Shown: one piece after another, positions 54,243 to 64,000 of the stretch
Numbering within the stretch: the first letter of the stretch is position 1
Layout of the letters: the number at the start of each line of letters is the position of its first letter
Assembly: GCA_024867545.1 (NCBI GenBank)
Contig: JANFNE010000076.1
Coordinates: 82,501-146,500, forward strand
DNA from: Phytopythium helicoides
Lineage: Eukaryota; Oomycota; Peronosporomycetes; Pythiales; Pythiaceae
Direction of reading: 5' to 3'
Length of the DNA: 64,000 nucleotides
Notes under the pieces: generated by a model
Databases searched by the model: none
The model's input: only the letters and a program-made list of their open reading frames with translations
What the model was told of the DNA's origin: nothing
Position numbers and translations under genes: made by a program

Positions 54243-57200
54243 TCAATGCGAAGTCCCATGGATGCCGAGAGCCGCCGTGAGTTCCGTGTGGCGAGGTCCC
54301 GGGAGCGCCTTGGTCATGATGTCGGCCAGCATCGTCGCAGTCTCGCAGTACTCGAGCTTGACTTCACCACGCTTGACTTCGTCGCGGATGTGATGGTACT
54401 TGATGTCGATGTGCTTGGCGCGACCGTGGTTGACTGGGTTCTTGGTCATCTTGATGCACGACTGGTTGTCTTCGCGGATCATGAGCTCTGGTCCCGACTT
54501 GTTCGCAGCCGCAAGGATCTCGCAAACCACGCGATGAATCCACTTGCCTTCTTGGATGGCCAGGCTGAGCGCGATGTACTCCGCTTCGCTTGTCGATAGA
54601 GACACACTTGACTGCTTCTTGCTTCCCCAGCTGACCGGCGCGCCCATCAACATGAAGGTGTAGCCGGATGTCGACTTGCGATCAGCGAGGTCGCCAGCCC
54701 AGTCGGCGTCGGAGTAGCCGCGAAAGTCGATGACGTTGCCGGGCTTGAAGCAGATTCCGTGGTCCTTGGTCCCTTGCAAGTAGCGAAAGATACGCTTGAC
54801 CGCAACCCAGTGCTCTTCTTGAGGGTTCTCCATGAAGCGCGATACGTAGCCCACGGCGAACGCGATGTCCGGTCGAGTCGCGGTCATCAGATGCATCAAG
54901 GCGCCGACCGCTTCCCGAAACGGAGCGTTCACCTTGGTAGATGCGTCGCTTGGAACCAGACGCGAACTCATATCGACCGGACTCACCACAGCCTTGCACT
55001 GGAGCATGTTGAAACGCGTGAGGATGTCGTTGATGTAGCGTCGCTGGCACAGTGTGATGCTTCCATCGGGTTCGTAGACCAACTCGATCCCGAGCACGAA
55101 CGCACACTTGCCGCTGTCGGTCATCTCGAAGCGCATCTTCAGATCATACTTGGTGCGTGCGATCAGCTCGATCGAGCTTCCCGTCACCAGAACGTCGTCG
55201 ACGTAGACCAAGATGAGCACGCAGTGGTCGTTGACGATCTTGATATAGAGGCACGGGTCGAACGCTGACACTTGGAAGCCGATGGAGCACACGAACTCAT
55301 CGAAGGTCTCGTTCCACACACGCGAAGCTTGCTTGAGGCCGTAGATCGCCTTCACCAGCTCAAGGCAGTCGAAGCCACTGTCCAGCTCGACGCCTTCTGG
55401 AACCACACAGTACACGACCTCCTTCATCACGCCGTACAAGAATGCCGTCACCACGTCCAGTTGATCGAGTTTCCAGCCGAAGAAGACGATGAGCGCGATC
55501 ACGATGCGCAGCGTCGCGTACTTGACCACGGGCGAGAACGTCTCCGTGTAGTCGATGCCGTACTTCTGCTTGAATCCCTTGGCCACGAGGCGTGCCTTGT
55601 ACTTCTCGATGGACCCGTCGGCCTTTCGCTTGATCTTGAATACCCACTTGGTGCCGATGGCGCGTTGTCCTGTTGGAAGCTTGGCCGCACGAAACACTCC
55701 TCGAAGTCGCATCGATTCCAGCTCCGCGCGAATCGCTTTGCGCCAGTGAGCTTGATCCGGACCGTTCACCGCTTCTTCGAATGTAGTTGGCTCGGAGAGG
55801 TCGGAGGCTTCAACAGCGTTGGCGCTTGCTCGCCAAAACACAGGAGGAGTCGAGGGATCCGAGTCGTCGTGTTGGCCGCCAGATTTTTCTTCTTCGTCTT
55901 CTTGGCGCGAGGGAGAACTACGCGGCGCACTTGCTTCTTCCAATCCAACTCGGTGTCGAACAGCCCGCGATCTTCCAGCAGTGTCATCTTCAGTTGCCGA
56001 ACGGCTCTTGCGCTTCCCCGCCTGCGTGTAGTCCGTTTGTCCTGGTCCATCTTCGGCAATTTCGAGAGAGTCGAAGGCGAGATCTTCCACGTCTTCATCG
56101 GAGGGCGCTGAGAAGAAGCCGAAAGTCGATTCGTCGAAGGTGACATCGCGACTGATGACCACCTGCCCCGCCTCGATGTCATAAACCCGATAGGCCTTTG
56201 ACGCTTCCTCGTATCCGACGAACAACCCAGCACGAGACTTCGGGTCCCACTTGAGTCGCTTCTCCTTCGGAGTCAGCACGTAAGCGCGACAACCGAACAC
56301 GCGCATGTGCTTCACACTTGGCTTGGACTTGTACAGAATCTCAAACGGAGTCTTGTGCTGGAACCTGGGAGACGGTAGACGATTCTTGACGTAGATGGCT
56401 GTCATCGCTGCCTCAGCCCAGAAGATCTTGTCCATCTTGGCATGGTGAAGCATGCTGCGGCCGATCGTGACGATTGTCCGGATGGCTCGCTCTGCCGTGC
56501 CGTTGGTCTGGTGCGCGTAGGGAACCGTCGTTTGCTGCTCGATGCCTTCGTCTTCGTAGAAGATCTTTAGCGAGTTGGTCGCGAACTCACGCGCTCCATC
56601 ATGACGCACGAACTTCACCTTCTTGCCGAACTGGTTCTGGACCTTGGTGATGTACGTCTTGATGCAGTCCTCGCTCTCCGACTTGGCACGCAGACAGAAT
56701 CCCTTCATGCATCCGCTGGCTTCGTCGACGATCAACAGCAGATACTTGCTTCCACCCAGAGAGTCTTGTTCCATGGGTCCGCAGATGTCGAAGTGGAGCA
56801 ACTCGAACGTGTCGTAGTGGCGCTTGTCGCGGTTGCTTGGAAATGGCCTCTGAACCATCTTTCCTTGTTGACAGCCGCGGCACACGCTTGGTCCACTCGA
56901 GCTGGAGGGTAGCTTCGCGTCCTTGATCATTCCGTTGTCGACCATCTTGCGAAGCACCTCGACTGGAGCGTGACCCATGCGCGCGTGCAGATCAATCGTT
57001 CTTCGACTGGTTGCCGCGTTAGCCGATCGCTGAGGCGTGCGAAGCCAGTAGAGCCCGTCAACGAGGTCTGCCGTCGCCACCACTTGCTTCGAAGCCTTGC
57101 GCGCGACATGCATCTTGGTGCCGTCAAAGATCACTTGGAACTGGCCACTCTTGTTGATTTGCGGCACCGATAGAAGATTCTTGCTCATGTCAGGAACATA

Positions 57201-58280
57201 CAGCGCGTCCTTGATCTCGATCTCGCGCTCTTCACCGTTGGGCAGAAGCACTCGCTCGAAGATGCTTCCCACACCCTTGATAGCCGCCTTGTTGCCGTTG
57301 GCCACCGATAGTTCGCCGTCGTCTCGCTCAATCAGGCTGGCGAACTTGGTCTTGTCGTTGCAGATGTGGTGCGTTGCGCCGCTGTCGACCGCCCACATCC
57401 CGGGCATCTTCCCGCCCGTCGAAACTCCGCACTCGAGGGAAACCGCAAACGCAACTCGCTGGTTGTCGTAGTCGTAGTCGTCGTTCCTCCATTGCGCGCT
57501 GTTGGCCCCGCGTCCACGGCCATTGCCGCCGCGTCTCGGACCTCCTCGGTTCTCGTCCTTCTGCTTGGTCCAGCACTTGTCAACCAAGTGCCCCATCTTG
57601 CCGCAGTAAGTGCACTGGCGAGGCTCTCGGTCGACACTGAACGCCTTGGTCGCGTCTTCAGTCTTCATCGCCGGAGTCTTCTCGCCTTGCCGCTTGATAT
57701 GCTCATTCGTGAGCACCTTCACAACGTCTCGCGTTCGCAGCTCTGCGTTGCTCATCTCCAAGTTGAGCACGACGTTCTCGTAGCTCTTGGGGAGACTGCG
57801 CAACAAGCAGATCGCCACATCTTCGTCCTCCATCTTGGCGCCGATGCTGCTGAGCTTGGCGCTGATGTTGAGGACCTCATTGCAATGATGCAACACATTG
57901 CCGCCTTCCGCCATCTCCATGCTGAAGAGCTGTCGCTTCAAGTAGATGCGACCCGCCTTCTGCGATCCACCGTAGAGGGTCTTCAAGCGCTCCCACGCCA
58001 CCCAGGCTTCCTCACAGTCGTCGACCACGTGATGGTAGTCCGCGTCCATGTGGAGCAGCATCAAGCCGAACGCGATGCTGCTTGCCTTGACGTAGTCATC
58101 CTTGGCCCGCGGATCCGTGAAGCTTGGAGTCGTCTCGCGGTTCACGACATGCCACGTCGACTTGGTCAGGAACACGCCACGCATGTAGCGGCTCCAAGTC
58201 GCGTAGTTGTCTCCGTTGAACTTGTCGATGGAGACCTTGGTCGAGGCGTCTTGCGCAGAGGACATGGTGCTTGGGCTCAT
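54243..58280 (-). CDS. Copia IV Gag-Pol polyprotein
   Basis: 1345 residues without interruption, same architecture as copies II and III. RT motif YVDD as in copy II. Distinguishing residues include CRGCQQGK in the integrase zinc region (QEGK elsewhere), TSRRTID and WKLDQL. The key protease, integrase, RT and RNase H residues are all present, so it appears competent. Confidence 0.95.
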   Translation of the reverse strand: MSPSTMSSAQDASTKVSIDKFNGDNYATWSRYMRGVFLTKSTWHVVNRETTPSFTDPRAKDDYVKASSIAFGLMLLHMDADYHHVVDDCEEAWVAWERLKTLYGGSQKAGRIYLKRQLFSMEMAEGGNVLHHCNEVLNISAKLSSIGAKMEDEDVAICLLRSLPKSYENVVLNLEMSNAELRTRDVVKVLTNEHIKRQGEKTPAMKTEDATKAFSVDREPRQCTYCGKMGHLVDKCWTKQKDENRGGPRRGGNGRGRGANSAQWRNDDYDYDNQRVAFAVSLECGVSTGGKMPGMWAVDSGATHHICNDKTKFASLIERDDGELSVANGNKAAIKGVGSIFERVLLPNGEEREIEIKDALYVPDMSKNLLSVPQINKSGQFQVIFDGTKMHVARKASKQVVATADLVDGLYWLRTPQRSANAATSRRTIDLHARMGHAPVEVLRKMVDNGMIKDAKLPSSSSGPSVCRGCQQGKMVQRPFPSNRDKRHYDTFELLHFDICGPMEQDSLGGSKYLLLIVDEASGCMKGFCLRAKSESEDCIKTYITKVQNQFGKKVKFVRHDGAREFATNSLKIFYEDEGIEQQTTVPYAHQTNGTAERAIRTIVTIGRSMLHHAKMDKIFWAEAAMTAIYVKNRLPSPRFQHKTPFEILYKSKPSVKHMRVFGCRAYVLTPKEKRLKWDPKSRAGLFVGYEEASKAYRVYDIEAGQVVISRDVTFDESTFGFFSAPSDEDVEDLAFDSLEIAEDGPGQTDYTQAGKRKSRSATEDDTAGRSRAVRHRVGLEEASAPRSSPSRQEDEEEKSGGQHDDSDPSTPPVFWRASANAVEASDLSEPTTFEEAVNGPDQAHWRKAIRAELESMRLRGVFRAAKLPTGQRAIGTKWVFKIKRKADGSIEKYKARLVAKGFKQKYGIDYTETFSPVVKYATLRIVIALIVFFGWKLDQLDVVTAFLYGVMKEVVYCVVPEGVELDSGFDCLELVKAIYGLKQASRVWNETFDEFVCSIGFQVSAFDPCLYIKIVNDHCVLILVYVDDVLVTGSSIELIARTKYDLKMRFEMTDSGKCAFVLGIELVYEPDGSITLCQRRYINDILTRFNMLQCKAVVSPVDMSSRLVPSDASTKVNAPFREAVGALMHLMTATRPDIAFAVGYVSRFMENPQEEHWVAVKRIFRYLQGTKDHGICFKPGNVIDFRGYSDADWAGDLADRKSTSGYTFMLMGAPVSWGSKKQSSVSLSTSEAEYIALSLAIQEGKWIHRVVCEILAAANKSGPELMIREDNQSCIKMTKNPVNHGRAKHIDIKYHHIRDEVKRGEVKLEYCETATMLADIMTKALPGPRHTELTAALGIHGTSH

Positions 58281-58284
58281 AACC

Positions 58285-58651
58285 TGTTGGAGGTAGTGAG
58301 GTCTTGGACACGGAGCTTGGGCAGAGCGGAGGGAGTTCTTCACTTGGACAGAAGACCGGAGCGAAGACCACTTGAGGAGTAGAAGGAAGATTCGAAAGTG
58401 ATTCGATTGAGGTCCTTAGTTCGCAACTACTTGCTACCTCTAAGCCTGCCTGTCCTTTACTGGGTTCACTCTACTTGATCTTTTCCTGGATACTGATTCA
58501 CGGCAGCCAATCAGAGGGCGCCACGTGGATCCCATCTTGCACCCACAATCTCGTACCCACGAGTTGGCGTAATCGACGAGCGTAATCAACGTGGGATCGC
58601 ATTGGACTGCCTCGGGCTAGTCGGTCCAGGTCAAACCGACTACCCTCAACA
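58285..58651 (-). repeat. Copia IV 5' LTR
   Basis: It is 367 bp and ends ..GACTACCCTCAACA, followed by the GTTTT duplication at 58652-58656. Confidence 0.93.
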
Positions 58652-58656
58652 GTTTT

Positions 58657-59329
58657 GACCAAAGTCCGCATCGATCAGCACAGTAACGCACCGTGCGCAA
58701 CAAGTATCCGAAAAATGACTAGATCCAAGTGCTCAGTCTCACGTGCAACGTTCTCGCACAGGTACACCTAATGCCACGCCGACTGAGCAATCGACCACTA
58801 TCTCCTCCTTGAAGATTACACAGAGATCGACGCACAGCCGAACGGAGCTTGGTCGCAATGCTCTTGAGAGGAGCAACCAAGAATCCGCGTCCTGGTTGAG
58901 GGTAGTACAATCGCACACGGCAACGAGCTCCAGCTAAAGATGTCAAGCCCCAAGTTACCGCAGCACACAGCCCAAGCACACTTCGAACCAGCTTGGCGCA
59001 ACGCACAAGCACCGACACACTTCTCGTGAGAGAGATCTTCTCTCAAGCTCCAGACAACGAACGATACAGCAGTAAACTGAAACCACTAGATGAAGCCTCA
59101 GCTGTGCAAGCGCGATGGGTTCGACTACAGCCTGCTCCACGTCGGTTAGTATGTGTCTGCGCCTTCCCCACGGAGCGAGACGCACAACAACGCCCTCCGC
59201 CATCCCGCAAGCCATCTCACCTTTCTACGGCTTGGGTTCTTCGAAAGTGATGTCAACTCATTGGTGATTATACTGCAATTTCAATTATTTCTACCAATCA
59301 CATCAACGATCGATTCGTGGTGCGGTTCG
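58657..59329. other. Unassigned stretch between copia IV and gypsy C
   Basis: No gene is supported. It should include the upstream end of the DD34E transposon and any further inserted sequence, but no inverted repeat was recognised. Confidence 0.45.
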
Positions 59330-59642
59330 AACCTCAGCGCTGAACTGCTCTTGTTCAGCAAATTTGGGCAAAATCGACAATACTGGGGGCGTCGTTGGAT
59401 AGAGTACTTGGGACACCAGATTACCATTGAAGGACTCGAAGCGCATCCGAACAATTTGGAAGAGCTGGTGCAGTTGCCATTTCCACGCACGCTTAGAGGG
59501 CTTCAGTCCTTCCGCAGGAGCTTGAATTACTACCACCGATTCATCGAGGACTTTGCGGTCTATGCTGCCGCGCTCTACAAGCGGCGAGAGACCGACTTCC
59601 ACGCCATGCCACCGAAGGATCAGCTACGCGAAGATCCGACAT

Positions 59643-59643
59643 G

Positions 59644-59672
<29 letters not shown>
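59643..59672 (+). repeat. G30 homopolymer
   Basis: Thirty consecutive G within the gypsy C RNase H region, at the place where element A encodes RLGPARAAFEML. It reads as poly-Gly. Confidence 0.95.
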
Positions 59673-59674
<2 letters not shown>

Positions 59675-60716
59675 GTCGTTGCTTTCAGAATACTGAAGAC
59701 AAAGTTCTCACAAATGCCTTTCCAAGAATCGGCCAGCAGTGTTGGTGGTCTATGCAGGGGAATGAACAGTCGTCACCACCTTGGTTCAAGACCATGATGG
59801 GACATTTCCGACAAAGTTCTGCAGTCGAACTCTGAAGTCCAATGAGCTGAACTACAGCGTAGCAGATAAGGAGATCTTGTCGCCACTGAGGGCGCTAGAC
59901 TACTGCTTCAACATGCTGATTGGACGCCCGGTGAAGGTATTAACGCGGCATACAACCTTGGCTTGGCTGTGGAGGTCGCATGGTTTGCAGAGCCGGCACG
60001 CACAGTGGGCAGCGATACTCTCTCCGTGGACACAGGAAATCGTCAAGTGTTCGAAAAGCGAAGTGGAGATTGTTGGAACGTTGGCGGCTTGCATTACACA
60101 TCGAGACCAAGTCAACGAGGCGTTGGTTGCAATCGCACCAAAGAAGAAAACTCTTAAGTCAACCGCAATGCCGGTACCAACCGTGCTCCCTGAAGAGCAA
60201 CTGCTAGTGGTGAGCTTCGACGGATCCTCCCGGACCAAACGAGGAGGTGGAGCTTTCAGTGCCATAGTCTGGCAGCTTCCTGAGTGGGAAATACTGGACG
60301 CAGCCTCCGAATATTGCCAAGATCTCACAGTCAACGAAGCAAAATATCGCGGTCTCCTTCTAGCGCTGGATCTCCTGGAAACCCAAGGTCGAAGTCGACT
60401 TGTCATCTGCGGAGACTCCAACCTCGTTATCAGGCAACGGACGCGCGAGATTGATTGCAAGGCACCTGGCTTGCAGCTCCTGCGTCAACAGGCACTGGAC
60501 CGTCTTCAATCTTGGGACTGCACAGAGTATCGTCATGTCAAACGTGACTGGAACCGGAGCGTCGATTTCCTCGCAGGGACGGCCTTGCAACGAGAGGAAG
60601 GCGTACGAGTGCAGAAGGAGTCTACGAGGCAGGATCTCAAAGATCTAAACCGGTTGGCAGAGATCCTGAGACCACTGGAGTCAGAAGAGGCCGCGAGGGT
60701 CACGGCACTAGCCACG

Positions 60717-60717
<1 letters not shown>

Positions 60718-60751
<34 letters not shown>
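60718..60751 (+). repeat. G34 homopolymer
   Basis: Thirty-four consecutive G, located where element A has the long Pro/Glu-rich linker between the second RNase H and the integrase. Confidence 0.95.
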
Positions 60752-60756
<5 letters not shown>

Positions 60757-60778
60757 CTCAGCCAACAAGTCAAAAGAG

Positions 60779-62095
60779 GTGGTCAACGAGGAGGTCGTTA
60801 AGAGAATGCGAATAAAACGCATCAAGACTGCACAAGACGAGAAAACATGGATCCTTTACTTCAAAGCGTTCTTGCGAGGCGAGTTTACAGAACCGACTGA
60901 GGTGGAAGTGAAGACCTATAGCCTGCTGAGCGATCAGTACGAGGTTGACGACTCCGACTTGTTGTACTGCTGCCCACCTGCTAGCGACTCGGCCGAAGAT
61001 CGCTCACAGTTGATGCGGCTTATGATCCCTGACACCCTGAAGAGCGATGTACTGCACCATTACCACGCAAGCCTGGAAGGAGGACACCAAGAAATAGGTC
61101 GCACGTATCAGAGGGTGAATGGATATTTCCATTGGCGAGGCATGTACCGCGACGTTCAGCAATCGTTGGCGAATGCACCGACTGCGAGACTGGCAAGGGT
61201 AGACCCATCATACGAGGATCTTCGCCTGGGAACATACGAGCGACGTACCCGTTCCAGGTCGTGGCGATGGACCACATCCCTTCGTTGCCCAAGTCTTATC
61301 GAGGCAACACAGAGCTCTTGATCTGGGTAGACTTCTTCTCCGGCTTCTTCATTGCAAAAGCGAGCTCATCACGGACGGCCCAAACCATCGCTGAAACGTA
61401 TAAGTCGAGTGTCTTCAGGCGATTCGGCGCTAGCGAGGCTATTCGTCACGACCGGGAGCCTGGGTTCATGTCCGATTTCTTCAAAGCATTTAACCGGATC
61501 GTTGGACAACGCCAGTGAGCCGCCATGGCATATAGGCCACAGGCCAACGGAACCGCCGAGCGCATGGTGCAAACGATCACCGTCGCCATCAAGATGTTCG
61601 TCGCGGATGAACAGCAGAAGGATTGGGATGACTACGCAGAGAGGCTGACGTTCGCGTTAAACACCGCAGAAGACCGAGTAAGGAAGGAGACACCATTCTA
61701 CCTTGTATATGGTTGGGATTCACTCTCAACGCTCGAGGCGACGATCGCCGTCGGTAGCACACGGCGGCAAGACGTGGAGCCCCGAAGGTGGAGGTATCAC
61801 ATTCATCGCCATTACCAGCACGCGAGGGCGCAAGTGAACGACCTCCTCAAGGCCGCAATAGCCGAGCGCGCCGAAGCCGTGGCCGAGCAGGCAACCGCCC
61901 ACGGCGTTGAGGCCGGTGCGCGCGTGTGGTTCTACATCGCCCGCGTCAAGGTCGGGTACGTTCGCAAGCTAGCGCACATGTGACACGGTCCCTTCCGCGT
62001 CGCGGAGATGGTCGACCAGCATGCAGCACGTCTGGTAATCCAGGGTTCCGAGTACCGGTTATTTTCAACTGTTCATGTCTCCAAGTTGTAGTTAG
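60779..62095 (+). pseudogene. pol: Gypsy C integrase remnant
   Basis: HHYHASLEGGHQEIGRTYQRV..YFHWRGMYRDVQ and ECTDCETGKG give the H-H-C-C zinc region, the latter in a shifted frame. AMDHIPSLPKS, RHDREPGF (Arg-His-Asp in place of RSDRDGRF) and MAYRPQANGTAERMVQ carry the catalytic positions. A stop splits the frame at 61516-61518. After TGA 61981-61983, in the place of a Trp codon, the HGPF module and VHVSKL sequence can be followed to 62095. Confidence 0.8.
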
Positions 62096-62196
62096 TGCGT
62101 GACTATCCCGATCGTCCAGCGGTCGCCCTCTAGGTCGACCCAAGCAACCGCTTCGATTTTGACGAGGAGCTCCTACCAGAGGATAGCTGGAAGAGT

Positions 62197-62427
62197 ATGT
62201 CGAACGAGGGAGAGTATGAGGTGGAGAAGATCCTCGACGTGCGTACTGGGCGGCGAACGCGTTATGGGCACAGCCTACGCGAGTTTCTAGTTCAGTGGAA
62301 GGGCTACGATGACCCGAGTTGGGTCGACGAGGCCGATCTCAGTTGCGGTGCGTTACTGTTCGAGTTCCTGAGGGGTCGAACCAGCAAGAGCGGCCTAAGC
62401 GCTATGCAAACCCATGAAGAGGCGTAG
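62197..62427 (+). pseudogene. Gypsy C chromodomain remnant
   Basis: YEVEKILDVRTGRRTRYGHSL is followed by REFLVQWKGYDDPSWVDEADL, clearly a chromodomain and close to that of element A (REFLVKWKGYEDPTWEP). The frame is open for 76 codons to a TAG and was the C-terminus of Pol. Confidence 0.85.
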
Positions 62428-62681
62428 CACAAAGTGATGCGCTGATCAAGGGGTTCGCAGTTGAGCGGATACCCGGCATGGGGTGGATGCAAGACAGACT
62501 AAGGAAAAGAAGATGGTTTACGTGTGCTTACCAAAAGACAAGCGCCGACAAGGAGTCCAAGATGCCAGTTATGATGAAGAGCGGACGACATGCACACGAC
62601 CCGAAAGAGTGGACAAAGCCGAGATGAATTTATGTGTTATTCAAGTAAGTGCCTGCAAATGGAGATCAGTGACCACCAGTA

Positions 62682-63738
62682 TCACGACGAAGCAGTGACG
62701 CAGCGTGGTGCGCGCAAGAACTTGTCGCGCAGACGCGAAAGCTGATAAGCAGGATGACCCTGGATACCGGCGTGATACTGTAGACGCCAAGGATCCGCTC
62801 GGTCCAACGCTTCCAATGACCCGACTAAGCTACGGGGCAGTCGAGGATCCTCGACCGGGTGCCATTCACGCACCTTGATGCGCGGCGCCAGATGAAAGAA
62901 GAAGGAATCCAGCAGAATGTCGAGGTCGCAATAACCTCGATGGATAAGGTCGACGATCTCTGCGAGGATCAATCCACGAAGCTTTTATATGAGACAGTCG
63001 GTTTTTTCGCCGCTTCACGTAGGCTGCCAGGTCGGCGTCCAGCTGACCGCCGGTGAAGATCGCGAGGTGATGCGTTCCCACCCATAACACCTTGACACAC
63101 GAGCTGACGAAGTTTGTGTAGAGCGCCACTAGTGGTGCGAACACCGCATCCAGCGGATCGAAAGTCAATGGATCCACCGCGACCGTCATTGAATCCCATG
63201 GTTGATTGGTGTACAATGCGCTGATCGCGCTCCAAGTGAGCAGTCTGGGGTCGGCCGTGATGCGTGGTGCCTTTGCCGGGAAGATCGATCCGCTAATAGG
63301 CACCAGATTTAGGATCCACTCCACGTCGACAGCACCCCGGAAGGATGACGACACTTCCAACACCGGCCAGGGCTCGACTTCGGACTCCAAGAAGGCTACT
63401 GGGCTGCGCGCTCCTGGGATCGACACGAAGCTTGAGGGCGTGTCGCTCGCGTCACTTGTGATGAAGGTCGAGGAGGAGCTGTCGGAAGGTGATGGAGACG
63501 CGCTCCCGTCGGGATTCGCGTTGTCACCACGTCGAACAGGCGACACTGAGCGGCGAGCAGCTTGCGCCCCGCCTAACACCGACGCCTGCGTCGACGCTCC
63601 GACCGGAAAGGTGACGGAACGGCCACGCGCTCCCCGAAGGTCCGCTCTCGGCGCACTGCCCGCAGTGTGCACCGCAGACACCTCCGACACTGGTCCCGTG
63701 GCCGTCGTGCGCTCAGCTAACGACGCAGAGCTGGACAC
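62682..63738 (-). pseudogene. Gypsy C antisense accessory ORF remnant
   Basis: It runs tail to tail with pol, as in element A. The frame 63738-62866 has no ATG (it opens with GTG and continues upstream to a TGA near 63810); an upstream exon beyond the window is likely. The first part is Ser/Pro/Ala-rich. ILNLVPISGSIF then matches VVPISASSF of the element A protein, and AAYVKRRKNRL matches RAYVSQRKARA about 80-90 residues later. After a frameshift near 62965, ILAEIVDLIHRGYCDLDILLD matches FLYEAHSLLAEEKLDLRALVD with the right spacing, and a DPWR...HP end matches DPFR...HP. The match is by eye but collinear. Confidence 0.65.
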
Positions 63739-64000
63739 GGTGATGGGGAAGGAGGATGAGGCAGGTGCGAACGTCGGCGGGCTTGTGACAGGCGCATCCC
63801 CTTGCGTCTCAGCGCATCACCCACCGGCTCGTCCACACCAAGGAAAAAGGCCGCTGGAGACAGTGCAAGAGTCAGACGAGGGAGATGAGATCAAACGACC
63901 ACGTGAAGCCACTCACCAGGATCTGCGTGCATGCGCAGCGCACGGCGGGGAGCGCCACGGATCAGAGCTGGCCGAGGAATGCGGTACGTGCTGGGTAGAC

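Larger units (their letters stand above)
53870..58651 (-). mobile_element. Ty1/copia element copy IV
   Basis: LTRs at 53870-54235 (3') and 58285-58651 (5') and GTTTT duplicated at 53865-53869 and 58652-58656. The LTRs share private bases (GGAGCTTGGGCAGAGC, GAGGAGTAG, CTTGCACCC) and differ at about one site (GGCTACC/GACTACC) and one T. The polyprotein is intact. Confidence 0.95.
51141..59370. mobile_element. DD34E (Tc1/IS630-like) DNA transposon segment with two convergent ORFs, hosting copia IV
   Basis: The RT reading of gypsy C breaks near 51140 and resumes near 59370. Between lie a DDE_3 transposase (minus) and an unknown gene (plus), plus copia IV. Without copia IV the segment is about 3.4 kb. 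I could not find clear terminal inverted repeats or a TA duplication, so the boundaries are only where gypsy homology ends, and other insertions may contribute. Confidence 0.55.
59330..60815 (+). pseudogene. pol: Gypsy C RT end and RNase H remnant
   Basis: WGRRWIEYLGHQITIEGLEAHP, LVQLPFPRTLRGLQSF and LNYYHRFIEDFAVYAAALY match the RT end of element A. A first RNase H-like piece follows (NELNYSVADKEILSPLRALDYCF). A fuller second RNase H comes next with VSFDGSSRTKRGG, VNEAKYRG, VICGDSNLVI and the last Asp in VDFLAGTAL, so the dual RNase H layout is shared with A. Frameshifts and two long G runs (59643-59672, 60718-60751) break it up. Confidence 0.78.
38464..64000 (+). mobile_element. Gypsy C, decayed relative of element A, cut by several insertions
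   Basis: Pieces in order: gag (38464-39432), protease (44260-45330), RT (45453-46029, 50818-51140, 59370-59600), RNase H regions (59600-60590), integrase (60800-61990), chromodomain (62197-62427) and an antisense frame (62682-63738). The order and sequences follow element A. Removing copia II and III with one duplication copy each rejoins the pieces. No LTR of C was recognised; the 3' LTR must lie beyond the window. Both ends given are approximate. Confidence 0.82.

Overview
The window looks like an accessory, transposon-built piece of an oomycete-type genome (Phytophthora or a relative; the species cannot be told). The evidence is chromodomain Ty3/gypsy elements, one with two RNase H domains, a Helitron relic, pogo- and Tc1-type DNA transposons, 66-70 nt GT-AG introns and a eukaryotic tRNA-Glu gene. 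I found no convincing host protein gene: almost everything recognisable is mobile DNA nested in other mobile DNA.

Positions 1-23584 form a four-level nest. A tRNA-Glu(UUC) gene on the minus strand is split by a pogo-like transposon (590-23182, TA duplication). Its 536-codon transposase is split by gypsy element A (1517-22233, minus strand, TAAT duplication). A is split by gypsy element B (2643-10138, plus strand, CCACA duplication, almost identical LTRs). A has separate gag, protease and pol frames, and pol carries two RNase H domains and a chromodomain. B has gag and pol joined by a textbook -1 frameshift site and ends in a chromodomain. Each also carries a long antisense frame near its 3' end: a spliced ~920-residue coiled-coil protein in A, and a 344-residue protein with a chromodomain-like start and a coiled coil in B.

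Positions 23585-32170 are mostly non-coding. They hold a solo LTR of family A (25003-25948, TGAG duplication) and a broken Helitron Rep remnant (about 29960-32170). The remnant is hit by copia copy I (32171-36953), which has two nonsense codons.

From about 38464 to the right edge lies gypsy C, an old plus-strand relative of A. It is cut by copia II (39433-44214), copia III (46030-50812) and a DD34E transposon segment (about 51.1-59.3 kb) that itself contains copia IV (53870-58651). Copies II-IV have intact 1345-residue polyproteins, near-identical LTRs and 5-bp duplications. The 3' end of C carries a decayed antisense frame that can be aligned by eye with the C-terminal part of A's antisense protein. 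The most interesting candidate system is this antisense accessory gene of oomycete gypsy elements. Also notable are a roughly 13-fold excess of TTCCGC in element A, the frameshift cassette of B, and the overlap of start codon and half-tRNA primer site in the copia family.
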